Positions 9,166 to 18,773 of a DNA stretch of 64,000 nt are shown in pieces (position 1 is the stretch's first letter; each line of letters opens with the position of its first letter). The notes under the pieces were generated by a model. The model worked only from the letters and a program-made list of their open reading frames with translations, did no database searches and had not been told where the DNA came from. Location: positions 124,001 through 188,000 of the forward strand of contig JAHQWL010000023.1 of the NCBI GenBank assembly GCA_029856155.1. Direction: 5' to 3'. Both the position numbers and the translations under genes were made by a program. The stretch is from Promethearchaeia archaeon. GTDB taxonomy: Archaea; Asgardarchaeota; Lokiarchaeia; Sigyniarchaeales; SOKP01.

Positions 9166-10587
9166 TTAAACACCTTTTTTTTTCTTTTTCTGTGGTAACA
9201 TATCCAAAAGTTTAGGTAGCACTTTCATAATCTTCTTAGGATCCATTAATTTATCTAAATCATCTTCAAAAACCTTTGTTAATAGAGGAAATATATATGC
9301 CATTATAAATGGCGTCGCTTTAGGCATATATGACCTTATATGACTTATTATTTGACGCACCCTTAAAGCGTGAGGTTGTGACCAGTCAAATATTCCTCCA
9401 AGAATTTCCATTATCATTGGTACAAACCAAGACATAGTTTCTTTTGGACTAAATGGTAGGGCTTTCCAAATATTCCATAACTCAAACCCAGCCTCAAACT
9501 CTTGTCCAATACTAGTTTGTTGCCACTTCTCATCAAATTTTTTGAGTGTTGATTTAGACACATCTTCGGATGATATTACTTCAGAAGCTACTTCTGCTGC
9601 AATCTTTCCCGTAACCATAGCGGGATATATCCCTTCAGCCTCCAGAGGACATGGAAACCCACCAGCATCTCCAATTAATATAACACCATCAGCATGAGTA
9701 TTATTAGGAAAATCTAACCAAGGAAGTAGATGAACTTGAAGTTCACGTGGTTTAGCATCGAGAATCTTTAATAATCTTTGATAGTATTTTAGATTAATTA
9801 CACGATTTAAATAATATAATGGATTACTATCCCACCAATTCATCCAGTTTCCTAATCCTTGATGAAACCCATCATTAAAGAAAACTTGATATGAAGCTGG
9901 AAAGTTTGAACCCCACCATACACCTAATGTTTCATCACCCATAATATCATCAATTCTGTCCGAAGGTGCTTGAAAATCGTATTGCGGTACTAATGTAACT
10001 TGATTTTGAGCCCATTTATTTCTCAATCCAGATTTTTGCGCTACAGTTGATATGACTCCGTCTGCTCCAATAACAAGTGGAGCTCTATATTTCTCTCCGT
10101 TTTCATCAATTACACCACACACTTTGCCACTATCCTTTAATAAATCAACAATTAATGTTGAAACTGTTAATTTTGCGCCAGCATCCGTTGCAAATTTAGC
10201 AATCCAAGGATCAAACTCACTACGATAAACATTCATAGTAATCCAGGATTTTGCGGGTTCATATGAAACGGATTCTGTCGGTCTTGCCATAATATAACCC
10301 GCTACAATGTCATCTTTATTTACAAAATAATTACGCGAGGCAGTTCCAGCTCTCATTGAAGGACATTTATCAGGAGTTAATTCATTCATCATTTCAGGAA
10401 AGTCTCTAAACATGCGTGGTCCTAAACCGCACCCTGAAGAATTTTTTTCGCCTGGTTTACGACTTCGTTCAAAAAAAATTGTTTTTAATCCTTTTTCTGC
10501 TGCAGTTTTCGCCGCCATCGAACCTCCAGGTCCAGCACCAACTATTATTAAATCAAAATCTTTCATTTGAATTTCCTTTTTAAACAT
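9166..10587 (-). CDS. FAD-dependent oxidoreductase of the geranylgeranyl reductase/FixC family
   Basis: This 473-residue flavoprotein has the N-terminal dinucleotide motif GAGPGGS and the second FAD motif GDAGG around residues 300-310, as in FixC (ETF-quinone oxidoreductase) and digeranylgeranylglycerophospholipid reductase. The C-terminus is basic (KKKKKK). It could reduce isoprenoid chains of membrane lipids or act as an ETF:acceptor oxidoreductase with the next gene's ferredoxin; sequence alone does not settle this. An in-frame ATG at 10566 has an AAGGAAA site 8 bp upstream and may be the true start. It diverges from the FAD-oxidase operon across 126 bp. Confidence 0.85.
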   Translation of the reverse strand: MFKKEIQMKDFDLIIVGAGPGGSMAAKTAAEKGLKTIFFERSRKPGEKNSSGCGLGPRMFRDFPEMMNELTPDKCPSMRAGTASRNYFVNKDDIVAGYIMARPTESVSYEPAKSWITMNVYRSEFDPWIAKFATDAGAKLTVSTLIVDLLKDSGKVCGVIDENGEKYRAPLVIGADGVISTVAQKSGLRNKWAQNQVTLVPQYDFQAPSDRIDDIMGDETLGVWWGSNFPASYQVFFNDGFHQGLGNWMNWWDSNPLYYLNRVINLKYYQRLLKILDAKPRELQVHLLPWLDFPNNTHADGVILIGDAGGFPCPLEAEGIYPAMVTGKIAAEVASEVISSEDVSKSTLKKFDEKWQQTSIGQEFEAGFELWNIWKALPFSPKETMSWFVPMIMEILGGIFDWSQPHALRVRQIISHIRSYMPKATPFIMAYIFPLLTKVFEDDLDKLMDPKKIMKVLPKLLDMLPQKKKKKGV

Positions 10588-10713
10588 CTTTTAGATAGAA
10601 TATTTATTTTATAATGCTCATAAGATATTTAAAAATTTAGTTTTCTAGATGAAAACATCTTAATAGAGAGAAATATTTTAAGAAGAAAGGATTTTTTTTC
10701 TTACTTTATAAAT

Positions 10714-12177
10714 ATGAGTGAAGAACAGATTTATCAAGAATTAGTTAAAATCTGCGGTTCCAAGTTTATTTCAAATGAGCCAGAGTTATTGAATGATTAT
10801 TCTGTTGATTTAAGTTTGGTTGAAGGGAAAAAGCCAAAATATGTAGTATGGTTATCAAAAGCAAAACAAATTAAAAAAATCTTAAAATTAGCAAACTCAC
10901 TAAGATTTTCAGTTATTCCAGTAAGTTCTAGCTCACCAATACGTTATCATGGAGATACAATTCCACAAAAAGATAATTGTATTATTGTTGATCTTTCCAG
11001 AATGAATAAAATCCTCAATATTGATAGAAAAAATAGAGTTATCATGGTTGAACCTGGTGTGGTATTTGGTCAATTACTTCCAATTCTTAAAAAGAAAGGT
11101 TTAAGGTTAATTCAACCCCTTCATCCACGAGATGGTAAATCTGTACTAACAGCAGCTCTAGAAAGAGTACCAACCACAATTCCTCGTTATCAATGGGATA
11201 GTTCAGATCCTTTATTATGTACTGAGGTCATTTTTGGAACGGGTGATCTTTTTAGAACTGGTACTGCCGCGGGTCCCGGAACTATTAAGGAACAGAGAAA
11301 GTCTGGTCAAGCTCAAGTTAATCCAATGGGCCCAACACAATTCAGCCCTTACAGATTGGTTCAAGGAGCTCAAGGAAGTTTAGGAATAATCACATGGGCT
11401 ACTCTCAAATTAGAATTAAAACCCACGATTCAAAAAGTTTTTCATCTACAATCGGATAATCTGCTAGATTTATTGAATCTTCAACATCAATTATTAAAAT
11501 ACCGATTAGGTGATGAAATGTTAATTTTAAATAACATTAATTTAGCATGTTTAGTTAAACAGAAATTGGAAGATATTAAAGAGTTAACCAATTCATTAAC
11601 TGAATGGAACTTAATTTTTATTTTAGCAGGTCGTGGTAAATTAGCAAGTGATAAAATATCTTATCAAGAAGGAGATATACAACAGATTATTGAAGATCTT
11701 AAACTTGATCATTTGAAAAGAGTAAGTCCTATTACTGATAGTGAAATTAATTATGCTTTAAATGAGTCAATTTCATATCCATGGCGAAAGAGATTAAAGG
11801 GTAGCTTTCAAGATATTTTCTTTATCACTAGTTATGAAAAAATTTATAAGTTTATCAATATAGTTCAGAATGCAATTTCTGGAGATCTCGGTATATATAT
11901 TCAAGCTATAAATCAAGGAACCTCTTATCATTGCGAATTTGATCTTTATTACAATCCAAATAATAAAGTAGAGTCAAGTTTGATAAAAGAAAAGTTTTTA
12001 AAACTTAGTTTAGAATTAATGGAATCAGGAGCATTTTTCAGTCGTCCCTATGGTGTTTGGGCAAAAGAAGTATTTAAGAGACATGAAGATTCTACTCGAA
12101 TTGCCTTAAAAAAAGTAAAAAGAATTTTTGATCCTAACAATATCTTAAATCCTGGAGTTTTATGTTTTGATGAGTAG
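10714..12177 (+). CDS. FAD-linked oxidase, GlcD-like
   Basis: This 487-residue protein has a PCMH-type FAD-binding domain in its N-terminal half (GDTIPQKDNCIIVDLSRMN, then VEPGVVFGQL) and the family's C-terminal cap, ending in the typical FDPNNILNPGVLCFD. Family members oxidise 2-hydroxyacids such as lactate or glycolate, or alkyl/aryl substrates. It is first in an operon with a GlcF-like Fe-S protein and a second FAD oxidase, so electrons probably leave through that Fe-S protein. The substrate is not evident. Confidence 0.85.
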   Translation: MSEEQIYQELVKICGSKFISNEPELLNDYSVDLSLVEGKKPKYVVWLSKAKQIKKILKLANSLRFSVIPVSSSSPIRYHGDTIPQKDNCIIVDLSRMNKILNIDRKNRVIMVEPGVVFGQLLPILKKKGLRLIQPLHPRDGKSVLTAALERVPTTIPRYQWDSSDPLLCTEVIFGTGDLFRTGTAAGPGTIKEQRKSGQAQVNPMGPTQFSPYRLVQGAQGSLGIITWATLKLELKPTIQKVFHLQSDNLLDLLNLQHQLLKYRLGDEMLILNNINLACLVKQKLEDIKELTNSLTEWNLIFILAGRGKLASDKISYQEGDIQQIIEDLKLDHLKRVSPITDSEINYALNESISYPWRKRLKGSFQDIFFITSYEKIYKFINIVQNAISGDLGIYIQAINQGTSYHCEFDLYYNPNNKVESSLIKEKFLKLSLELMESGAFFSRPYGVWAKEVFKRHEDSTRIALKKVKRIFDPNNILNPGVLCFDE

Positions 12178-12262
12178 TAGAACTAATATAAAAAAAAATT
12201 AAATTCAATTTAAGGAAGCTTTAAATAAGTTAAATGTAATAAAAAGAGGAGTTTAAAGATTT

Positions 12263-13567
12263 TTGAATGAACAAGAATATAAACTGATGATAAAACGATG
12301 TCTTCGGTGCTCGATATGTAAATGGATACCACAGCTACAAATAAAAAGTCAAAAATATTCTACTATTTGTCCTTCAATAGATATGTTTAACTTTCATGCA
12401 TATAGCGCTGGAGGGCGTATAATTATAGCTTTAGCATTGGAAATGGGAAGAATTAAACCCTCCAAAGACTTAATGGATATCGTTTATAAATGTACTGAAT
12501 GTGGAGGTTGTGCTGTCGCTTGTAAGTTTTTAAATACTTTAGAACCCCTTGAAATCATAGTTAAACTCAGAGAAAAATTGGTTTCTTTAGGATATGGACC
12601 AATGCCAAAACAGCAACAATATATCGAATCTATTAAAAATTATAATAATCCTTATAATGAACCTCATGAAAAGAGGTTAGATTGGTTACCAAATGATATC
12701 AAGATTGATCCTAATGCAAAAACCTTATATTTTGTAGGATGCACCTCATCGTACAGGAGAAAAGAAATAGCGATTGCTACTGCTCGTGTAATGAATGCCG
12801 CGAACTATCCATTTAAAATTCTTGATGGGAATGAATATTGCTGTGGAAGTCCAATCTTGAGAACTGGAGATAAAAAATCATTTAATGAACAAGTACACAA
12901 AAATATTAATATTATTAAAAAAGAAGGAATAGACACTATCGTTTTTAGCTGTGCTGGCTGTTATGACACCTTTAAACTTGAATATACTTTAGAAAAGGAG
13001 TATAATTTTAGAGTATTACATACAACGGAATTATTTAATGAATTAATAGATACTGGAAATTTAAATCTAACAAAAGAACTATCTTTAACAGTAACCTATC
13101 ATGATCCATGTCATTTAGGACGAAACTCCGAACCACTTGTAGAATGGGACGGTGATGCATTACAAATGATGCCTCTTGTATCTATTAATATGCCTGAAAA
13201 ACCAAAGAGATGTGGGGCATTTGGAATTTATGATGCTCCAAGATATTTGCTAGAAAAAATACCCGGGCTCAAGTTAATAGAAATGGAAAGAATTAGAGAA
13301 TATTCCTATTGTTGTGGTGCTGGAGGAGGTGTAAAATCGGCATTTCCAGAGTTTGCTCTCAAAACTGCTATAACTCGGATTGAAGAAGCTGAAGAAACTG
13401 GAGCAGAAATAATTGCTTCTGCATGCCCTTTTTGCTCTACAAATTTAAATGATGGAATTGTTGAAAAAGGCTCTAATCTAAAGTTTCATGATATAAGTGA
13501 GTTATTATTAATGGCAATAGGATCACCAAATAAATCTGTTAAAGAATCTTCGATGGAGGTTGCTTAA
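12263..13567 (+). CDS. CCG-domain Fe-S oxidoreductase (GlcF/HdrD-like)
   Basis: This 434-residue protein has two N-terminal [4Fe-4S] sites. The first is unusual: C12, C15 and C18, with the fourth cysteine displaced to about residue 36 (STICPS). The second is regular: CTECGGCAVAC. Two CCG domains follow (YCCGSP near 193-197; YCCGAGGG near 350-357). Such proteins accept electrons from FAD oxidases (GlcF, LutA, GlpC) or form heterodisulfide reductase subunits. TTG is the likely start, with GAGGAG 11 bp upstream. The stop codon directly abuts the next gene's start. Confidence 0.87.
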   Translation: MNEQEYKLMIKRCLRCSICKWIPQLQIKSQKYSTICPSIDMFNFHAYSAGGRIIIALALEMGRIKPSKDLMDIVYKCTECGGCAVACKFLNTLEPLEIIVKLREKLVSLGYGPMPKQQQYIESIKNYNNPYNEPHEKRLDWLPNDIKIDPNAKTLYFVGCTSSYRRKEIAIATARVMNAANYPFKILDGNEYCCGSPILRTGDKKSFNEQVHKNINIIKKEGIDTIVFSCAGCYDTFKLEYTLEKEYNFRVLHTTELFNELIDTGNLNLTKELSLTVTYHDPCHLGRNSEPLVEWDGDALQMMPLVSINMPEKPKRCGAFGIYDAPRYLLEKIPGLKLIEMERIREYSYCCGAGGGVKSAFPEFALKTAITRIEEAEETGAEIIASACPFCSTNLNDGIVEKGSNLKFHDISELLLMAIGSPNKSVKESSMEVA

Positions 13568-15136
13568 TTGGTCTTAGAGAAAGAAGCATTTAAAGAATTT
13601 CAGAACGTAGTTGGTGTAGGAAATATCGAAGATGGTAATGTAATAACTAATGTATATGCTTATAACTGGTGTATGGAAATTTTTAATTATATGGAAGGTA
13701 AAGATCCAGTTCCCTTTTCTCCAATTCCTAAAGCGGTTGTTTTACCATCAACTACCGAAGAAGTTCAGCAAGTAGTAAAATTATGTAATAAATACGGCAT
13801 TGTATTCAAAGCTCAAAGTACGGGACTTGGTCCTTGGAATCAACCCTCTGTGGATAATTCAATAATTATAGATCTTCGTAGAATGAATAATATTGTGAAA
13901 ATTGATGAGAAAAACCTATATGCTGTAATTGAACCATATGTGAGTGGATCACAGCTACAAGTTGAAATAATGAAATACGGGCTCAATTGTCACATGCCCG
14001 GTGCAGGACCCCAAGTTTCTCCTCTTGCTAGTGCAACATCTATGAATGGTCCGGGGTTTACATCTCCTTCTACAGGACATAGTGCTAGAAACGTTTTAGC
14101 AGTTGAATGGGTATTACCAGATGGAGAGATTATGAGATTAGGGGCTTACGGTCAAAAAAACAATCCTGATTTTTTTTACGGAGATGGCCCAGGACCGAGT
14201 TTACGTGGCATTATGAGAGGTTGGGCGGGCACAAAATCAGGACTTGGAGTTTTTACTAAAGTTGCAGTAAAGTTATTTCCCTATCCATGTAGTACAGATT
14301 TTAATATTAAAGGTAATTCTCCCGACTATGATTTTGATATTCCTGACTTTATGAAATTATATGTTATGGATTGTGGAAATTTCAAGAAACTAGAAAAAGT
14401 TATGTTGAGGATAGAAGAAGAAGAAATATCATTTATGTGCAGTTATTTATCTGGTTTTGCTGTGATGGCAATTTTTTCCAATTCAATCGAAAGTTTAATG
14501 GATAAAATACCAATAGGGCAGATGAAAACTCCTTTGGTGGTAATAATAACAGCCCGTACAACGCGAGAATTTGCATATAAACAAAAAGTAATGGATTTCT
14601 TACTTAAAAAATTTAAAATAGAAAACATTATTGGAAAAATTTATACTCCAAATCCAATTTTTTATGCTGAAGCACTTCGTTCAAATTTAGGGCTACATGG
14701 TTTTATAGCTACTGGAGGTTTTCAGTCTTCTAAAGGCGTGGCAGATACTGCAGCTGTATGTCTTCGAAGCACTAAATCAAATATTCCCTTGAAGCAGGAA
14801 TTTATCAAGAAAGGAGCGATTGCTAACGATTTTGGGGAGGGTACTTGGATGACATCATATGAATCGGGGCATTATTTTCATATGGAATCCCCTACGATGT
14901 TTGATCAAACTGAAGAAAATAGTGTAAAAGGAATGGCTGAATATATGGAGAAGAGCAATCAATTAGATTTATTAAAACATCTTGGTGCTCCATTCTTCGT
15001 AGAAGGCACACGTATGCATGAGTTGTTTGGACCTCATATGTCTAACTATCATCTATGGTTAAGAAAAATTAAAGAAACTTTTGACCCAAATAATATATCT
15101 GATTCCGGATTTTACATTTCACCACAAAATAAATAA
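13568..15136 (+). CDS. FAD-binding oxidase of the VAO/PCMH type
   Basis: This 522-residue protein has a PCMH-type FAD-binding domain (about 50-250: IIDLRRMNNIVKIDEKN, then GPGFTSPSTGHSARN) and an FAD-oxidase C-terminal domain ending FDPNNISDSGFY. It resembles vanillyl-alcohol-oxidase-like flavoproteins and differs from the first FAD protein of the operon. TTG start; GGAGGT lies 7 bp upstream inside the end of the Fe-S gene, so translation of the two is coupled. Substrate unknown; the SCP2- and CrtC-like neighbours suggest a lipid or isoprenoid. Confidence 0.85.
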   Translation: MVLEKEAFKEFQNVVGVGNIEDGNVITNVYAYNWCMEIFNYMEGKDPVPFSPIPKAVVLPSTTEEVQQVVKLCNKYGIVFKAQSTGLGPWNQPSVDNSIIIDLRRMNNIVKIDEKNLYAVIEPYVSGSQLQVEIMKYGLNCHMPGAGPQVSPLASATSMNGPGFTSPSTGHSARNVLAVEWVLPDGEIMRLGAYGQKNNPDFFYGDGPGPSLRGIMRGWAGTKSGLGVFTKVAVKLFPYPCSTDFNIKGNSPDYDFDIPDFMKLYVMDCGNFKKLEKVMLRIEEEEISFMCSYLSGFAVMAIFSNSIESLMDKIPIGQMKTPLVVIITARTTREFAYKQKVMDFLLKKFKIENIIGKIYTPNPIFYAEALRSNLGLHGFIATGGFQSSKGVADTAAVCLRSTKSNIPLKQEFIKKGAIANDFGEGTWMTSYESGHYFHMESPTMFDQTEENSVKGMAEYMEKSNQLDLLKHLGAPFFVEGTRMHELFGPHMSNYHLWLRKIKETFDPNNISDSGFYISPQNK

Positions 15137-15161
15137 AAATGATGAATTCAAGAGCAATAAT

Positions 15162-15578
15162 ATGGTAGAATCAAACCAAGAAAATAAAAAAATAAGAGGT
15201 TTCGCAGTGCTAATCAATAGTATTCTAGCACCTCTAAGTGAAAACAAGAGGTTTCAAGATAAATTTAGAAATGTTAATACTAAAATTCTTTTAAATGCTT
15301 CGAATTTAAATCATGCGGCAATTATTATAGTTGATAAGGGATTTGTCAGAGTCGAGAGCATTCCAAATAAACCAAAGGAAAATTTGAATAAGAATAAGGT
15401 TCGTTGGAATGCTTTTTTAGAGATGGATACGCAAACTTTCCTTGCTATTGCTTTGAATCGGCTTTCACTATTTGGAATTGCAAAAAAGTGGTTAACCCGT
15501 GAAATAAAAATGCGTGGAATCAGAAAGTTACTTATTTTATTGAAAATGTTTAGATTTTTAACAAGTTATAACGAGTAG
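15162..15578 (+). CDS. SCP2-like (sterol-carrier domain) protein
   Basis: This 138-residue protein has a C-terminal half resembling the SCP2 sterol-transfer fold: VRWNAFLEMD, then a helix (FLAIALNRLS) and a basic end (KMRGIRKLLILLKMF), as in the usual lipid-pocket helix and I-K-x-x-G motif. The ATG at 15162, 25 bp after the preceding stop, is preferred; an earlier ATG at 15081 would overlap the FAD oxidase. SCP2 domains bind hydrophobic ligands, fitting a role in presenting a lipid substrate to the upstream oxidases. The assignment rests on pattern resemblance. Confidence 0.55.
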   Translation: MVESNQENKKIRGFAVLINSILAPLSENKRFQDKFRNVNTKILLNASNLNHAAIIIVDKGFVRVESIPNKPKENLNKNKVRWNAFLEMDTQTFLAIALNRLSLFGIAKKWLTREIKMRGIRKLLILLKMFRFLTSYNE

Positions 15579-15621
15579 ATTTTATATTAATTAAAAGTAA
15601 GTATTGAGAAAAAGATTAATT

Positions 15622-16668
15622 ATGAGTACAAAAATTAAAGAAGCCTGGTTAGGACCCGGTAGAAAGGATGGCCAAATTAAACCAATCAAACCTAAAGATG
15701 ATGCATTACACATCGATATGGAAAAGAAAGGAACCAGAGAATGGTGGTATTTTGATGCTCGTTTTGATAATGGATATACAGTAGTAGGATTCTTTCGAGC
15801 AAAACACGAACGGACGGGTAAAACTGGAGTAGAAATTACGGTTTATAAGCCCAATGGAGAAAAAACACAGAATGTAATCGATTACCTTCATTCTGACTTT
15901 ACAGCTTCTCAAGATTTACCCGATGTGCAAATTGGTAAAAACTATATAAAAGTTGATTATTCTAATAAAGAGTTACCAACCTATGAAATTTTCTTAGATG
16001 AAGGTGAATATGGACTTCATTTAAAATATACGGCATTAGTTCATGGTTGGAAACCCGGAAAAGGCTATATTGAGTTTGGAAAGTCAAATGAATTCGGTTG
16101 GGTTATAGCTCTACCTCGAGCAGACGTTGTAGGAACTATTAAGGTTAATAATGAAACAATTCAAGTAAAAGGAATTGGATATCACGATCATAATTGGTTA
16201 AATTTCAATTTCGCGATGATAATTGACTATTGGTACTGGGGCAGGATATATTCTGAGAATTTTACTGTGGTTTTTGCTTATATTAAATGCAACAAGAAAA
16301 TGGATAATTATCCAATACAAGTCCTAATGCTTGCAAAAAATGAAAATGTAATTCTCAGTACGGGTGAATATGAATTAGTTCAAGATAATTTTGAATATAA
16401 TGAGAAAGCGGGAAATAAGTATCCGAAACTCTTAAAATTTAAAGTTGATAATCAGCATGAATTTATTCTCGAAGTTCAAGAGATCATTGATGCGGAGAAT
16501 TTACTTTATGAATTAGGACCTATCACACGTTTCTTAGCGAAAAATCTCTTAAAATTAAGACCAGGCTATTTTCGATTAAATTCTAAATTTCAACTTACTA
16601 TACTTTATGAAGCGAACTCGTATATAGAAAAAGGAAGCACACTTCACGAGATGGTAATTACTAAGTAA
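15622..16668 (+). CDS. CrtC/AttH lipocalin-like protein (carotenoid 1,2-hydratase family-like)
   Basis: From the ATG at 15622 the protein is 348 residues; an in-frame TTG at 15604 is an alternative. It carries the family hallmark EWWYFDARF near the N-terminus and GIGYHDHNW mid-protein, as in hydroxyneurosporene synthase (CrtC), AttH and related double-lipocalin proteins. CrtC adds water to an isoprenoid double bond. No carotenoid genes are visible nearby, so the substrate may be another isoprenoid or lipid. It is last in the redox operon (43 bp after the SCP2-like gene). Confidence 0.7.
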   Translation: MSTKIKEAWLGPGRKDGQIKPIKPKDDALHIDMEKKGTREWWYFDARFDNGYTVVGFFRAKHERTGKTGVEITVYKPNGEKTQNVIDYLHSDFTASQDLPDVQIGKNYIKVDYSNKELPTYEIFLDEGEYGLHLKYTALVHGWKPGKGYIEFGKSNEFGWVIALPRADVVGTIKVNNETIQVKGIGYHDHNWLNFNFAMIIDYWYWGRIYSENFTVVFAYIKCNKKMDNYPIQVLMLAKNENVILSTGEYELVQDNFEYNEKAGNKYPKLLKFKVDNQHEFILEVQEIIDAENLLYELGPITRFLAKNLLKLRPGYFRLNSKFQLTILYEANSYIEKGSTLHEMVITK

Positions 16669-16692
16669 GAAGAAAGCAATTTATCAGAGCTT

Positions 16693-17379
16693 TTATTTTT
16701 TTTCATCCAATGCTCTTTTTGGAAATAAGCGTTTTTTTAATTTAACCTTGCTTGTGTCCATATCATATTCTACTAAGCCGACATTTGCTAATTCTTGAAC
16801 TGAATGTAATACAAAAGCACCTCCAATACCAGTTGTAGTTTTTATTTGATCTCTCGTCATTTCTTCCTTTTCTCCATGTAAAGTCATTAAAATTCGATAA
16901 TGTGGTTGGCCTTGCCATATTTCTGACACTAAGACCGTGTAAATTGAAAGCAATGCACGAACTCTCTCAAAGTTATATTCTGCTTCTTCTGCTTCTGATG
17001 CTGCTTGCATAAATTTCTCTAACTCAACCTTAACTTTCTGATACTCATCTAGTAATTTCATTTGATCTTCTGTTAATGACCCTATTTTTTGATCTTTTTC
17101 TCGTTTTTCAAGCTCAAGCTTTTTTGTTCCCTCTTCTAATTTCTTTTTCTCTATCTCTAACTTTTGTTTCTCATTTTCTACCTTAGACTTTGCTTCTTCT
17201 AATTGTATTTTTTCATTTTCGAGTTTTTCTTTTTCTTTACTAAGCTCCATTTTATCATTCTCAAGATTTAATAAAGCAGTTCTTGATGTCTCTAATACCT
17301 CAATAAATTCCTTAAAACTTGATTCAGCAGCTTGAATTGTTTTATCAATAACATTTAACGTTTTTTCTTCATCTGACAT
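16693..17379 (-). CDS. coiled-coil protein with C-terminal winged-helix domain
   Basis: From the ATG at 17379 the protein is 228 residues (a GTG nine bases upstream is possible; GTGATT would then serve as the ribosome site for the ATG). Residues 40-135 form one highly charged coiled coil (repeated EKEKLENEK-type heptads). The C-terminal 90 residues resemble a winged helix (MTRDQIKTTTGIGGAFVLHSVQELANVGLVEYD). It may be a DNA-binding regulator with a dimerising stalk; no known family assigned. It is convergent with the CrtC-like gene and diverges from the MFS gene. Confidence 0.65.
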   Translation of the reverse strand: MSDEEKTLNVIDKTIQAAESSFKEFIEVLETSRTALLNLENDKMELSKEKEKLENEKIQLEEAKSKVENEKQKLEIEKKKLEEGTKKLELEKREKDQKIGSLTEDQMKLLDEYQKVKVELEKFMQAASEAEEAEYNFERVRALLSIYTVLVSEIWQGQPHYRILMTLHGEKEEMTRDQIKTTTGIGGAFVLHSVQELANVGLVEYDMDTSKVKLKKRLFPKRALDEKK

Positions 17380-17455
17380 TGGAATCACAATTTATTTTAT
17401 TCAATTATATTTATTATATTTATTCTATTTATTCTATAAAAAAATTTATCAAATT

Positions 17456-18688
17456 ATGATAGAAAAAGATAGCTCTAATTACAAGAGAAATCTAATTTTA
17501 GGAGTTTCAGTTCCCGTTTTTATAATGGGCCTTGTATCTTTTTTTACAGATGTCTCAAGTGAGATGATCCAGAGCATTTTACCCTTATTTATTATAGATC
17601 TAGTAGAAAAAAATCCTACATTTATTTTAGGTTTAATCGCGGGAATTACAACAGCTCTAGCGAATATTTTAAAAGGAGTATCTGGTTGGATGAGTGATAA
17701 AATCAATAAAAGAAAACCTTTTGTAGTAGCAGGATATACCGTCTCAAATCTTTCTAAACCATTCATAGGTTTTAGTCCATCATGGGAATTTGTTTTAGGA
17801 TTAAAAGCAACTGATAGATTTGGCAAAGGCCTCAGAACATCTTCCAGAGATACACTTATATCTTATTATGCGGTTGAGAAAGGAAAGGCGTTTGGAATGC
17901 ACCGTGCAATGGATACATTAGGCGCCGTTGTTGGTTCTCTTCTTGCCTTCTTATTTCTATTTTGGGCGTGGAGTTATTCTGAAATTATATTTTTCTCTAT
18001 TTTTCCAGGACTGTGTGCGATTGTATTGATTTTTTTCGTCAAGGAAGTTGATCCAACAAAAATGGATGAAACAAAGTTGAAATATCATGGTGAATCAAAA
18101 GTAGATAAAATTGATAGAAATTTTATTAAGCTTATAATTATTCTTGGAGTAATTGAATTTGCTAGCTTAGATATTGCATTCCTCCAAGTTAGATCAAGAG
18201 ACTATATTTTTTCTGGATTAATCTTTTTAATACCTGTTTTTTATTTACTAACAAACATCGTTTATATGATTTTATCACCAATAATGGGTTCTTTATCAGA
18301 TAAAATCGGGCGTAAACCGATTATTGTTAGTGGGTTATCAATTCTTTTAGTTTCTACTATATTTTTGGCATTTCCAATTGAATCTTCAACTTTTTCTCTT
18401 ATCTCAATCATAATAATTTATGCATTTTATGGGTTCTATTTAGCATCAGTAGATCCCATCTCAAGGGCATATATTGCAGATTTAGCTGGAAAAAATAAGA
18501 GAGGCCGAGCATATGGTTATTATTATCTCTCTGTAGGGATAATTTCCTTGGGTGAATCACTGCTTTTTGGATTAATATATGATTTATTCTCTTTTTTTTG
18601 GGCTTTTCTCTACGTTTCAATTCTATTACTTATATGTATAATAGTGTTTATTATCACTGATTTCTCTAAGATACTACATAAGGCGTAA
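17456..18688 (+). CDS. MFS transporter
   Basis: This 410-residue protein is a typical major facilitator, with about 11-12 membrane helices. It has family loop motifs after helix 2 (GWMSDKINKRKPFVVAG) and the matching one in the second half (GSLSDKIGRKPIIVSG). DRFGKGLRTSSRD in the first half is seen in a subgroup of uncharacterised transporters. Transported compound unknown. It is transcribed alone, diverging from the coiled-coil protein. Confidence 0.88.
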   Translation: MIEKDSSNYKRNLILGVSVPVFIMGLVSFFTDVSSEMIQSILPLFIIDLVEKNPTFILGLIAGITTALANILKGVSGWMSDKINKRKPFVVAGYTVSNLSKPFIGFSPSWEFVLGLKATDRFGKGLRTSSRDTLISYYAVEKGKAFGMHRAMDTLGAVVGSLLAFLFLFWAWSYSEIIFFSIFPGLCAIVLIFFVKEVDPTKMDETKLKYHGESKVDKIDRNFIKLIIILGVIEFASLDIAFLQVRSRDYIFSGLIFLIPVFYLLTNIVYMILSPIMGSLSDKIGRKPIIVSGLSILLVSTIFLAFPIESSTFSLISIIIIYAFYGFYLASVDPISRAYIADLAGKNKRGRAYGYYYLSVGIISLGESLLFGLIYDLFSFFWAFLYVSILLLICIIVFIITDFSKILHKA

Positions 18689-18773
18689 TTATTCGGTAAA
18701 TTATGAATTGGTGTAGAGTCTACCTAAACAATTAAATAGACTAGATTATTGGTTAACTGCGGTGATACAAAAA

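Noticed and set aside
8891..10587. Naming the flavoprotein firmly as digeranylgeranylglycerophospholipid reductase
   Set aside because: FixC-like and geranylgeranyl-reductase-like features cannot be separated by eye; no electron-transfer flavoprotein genes are in the window to decide.
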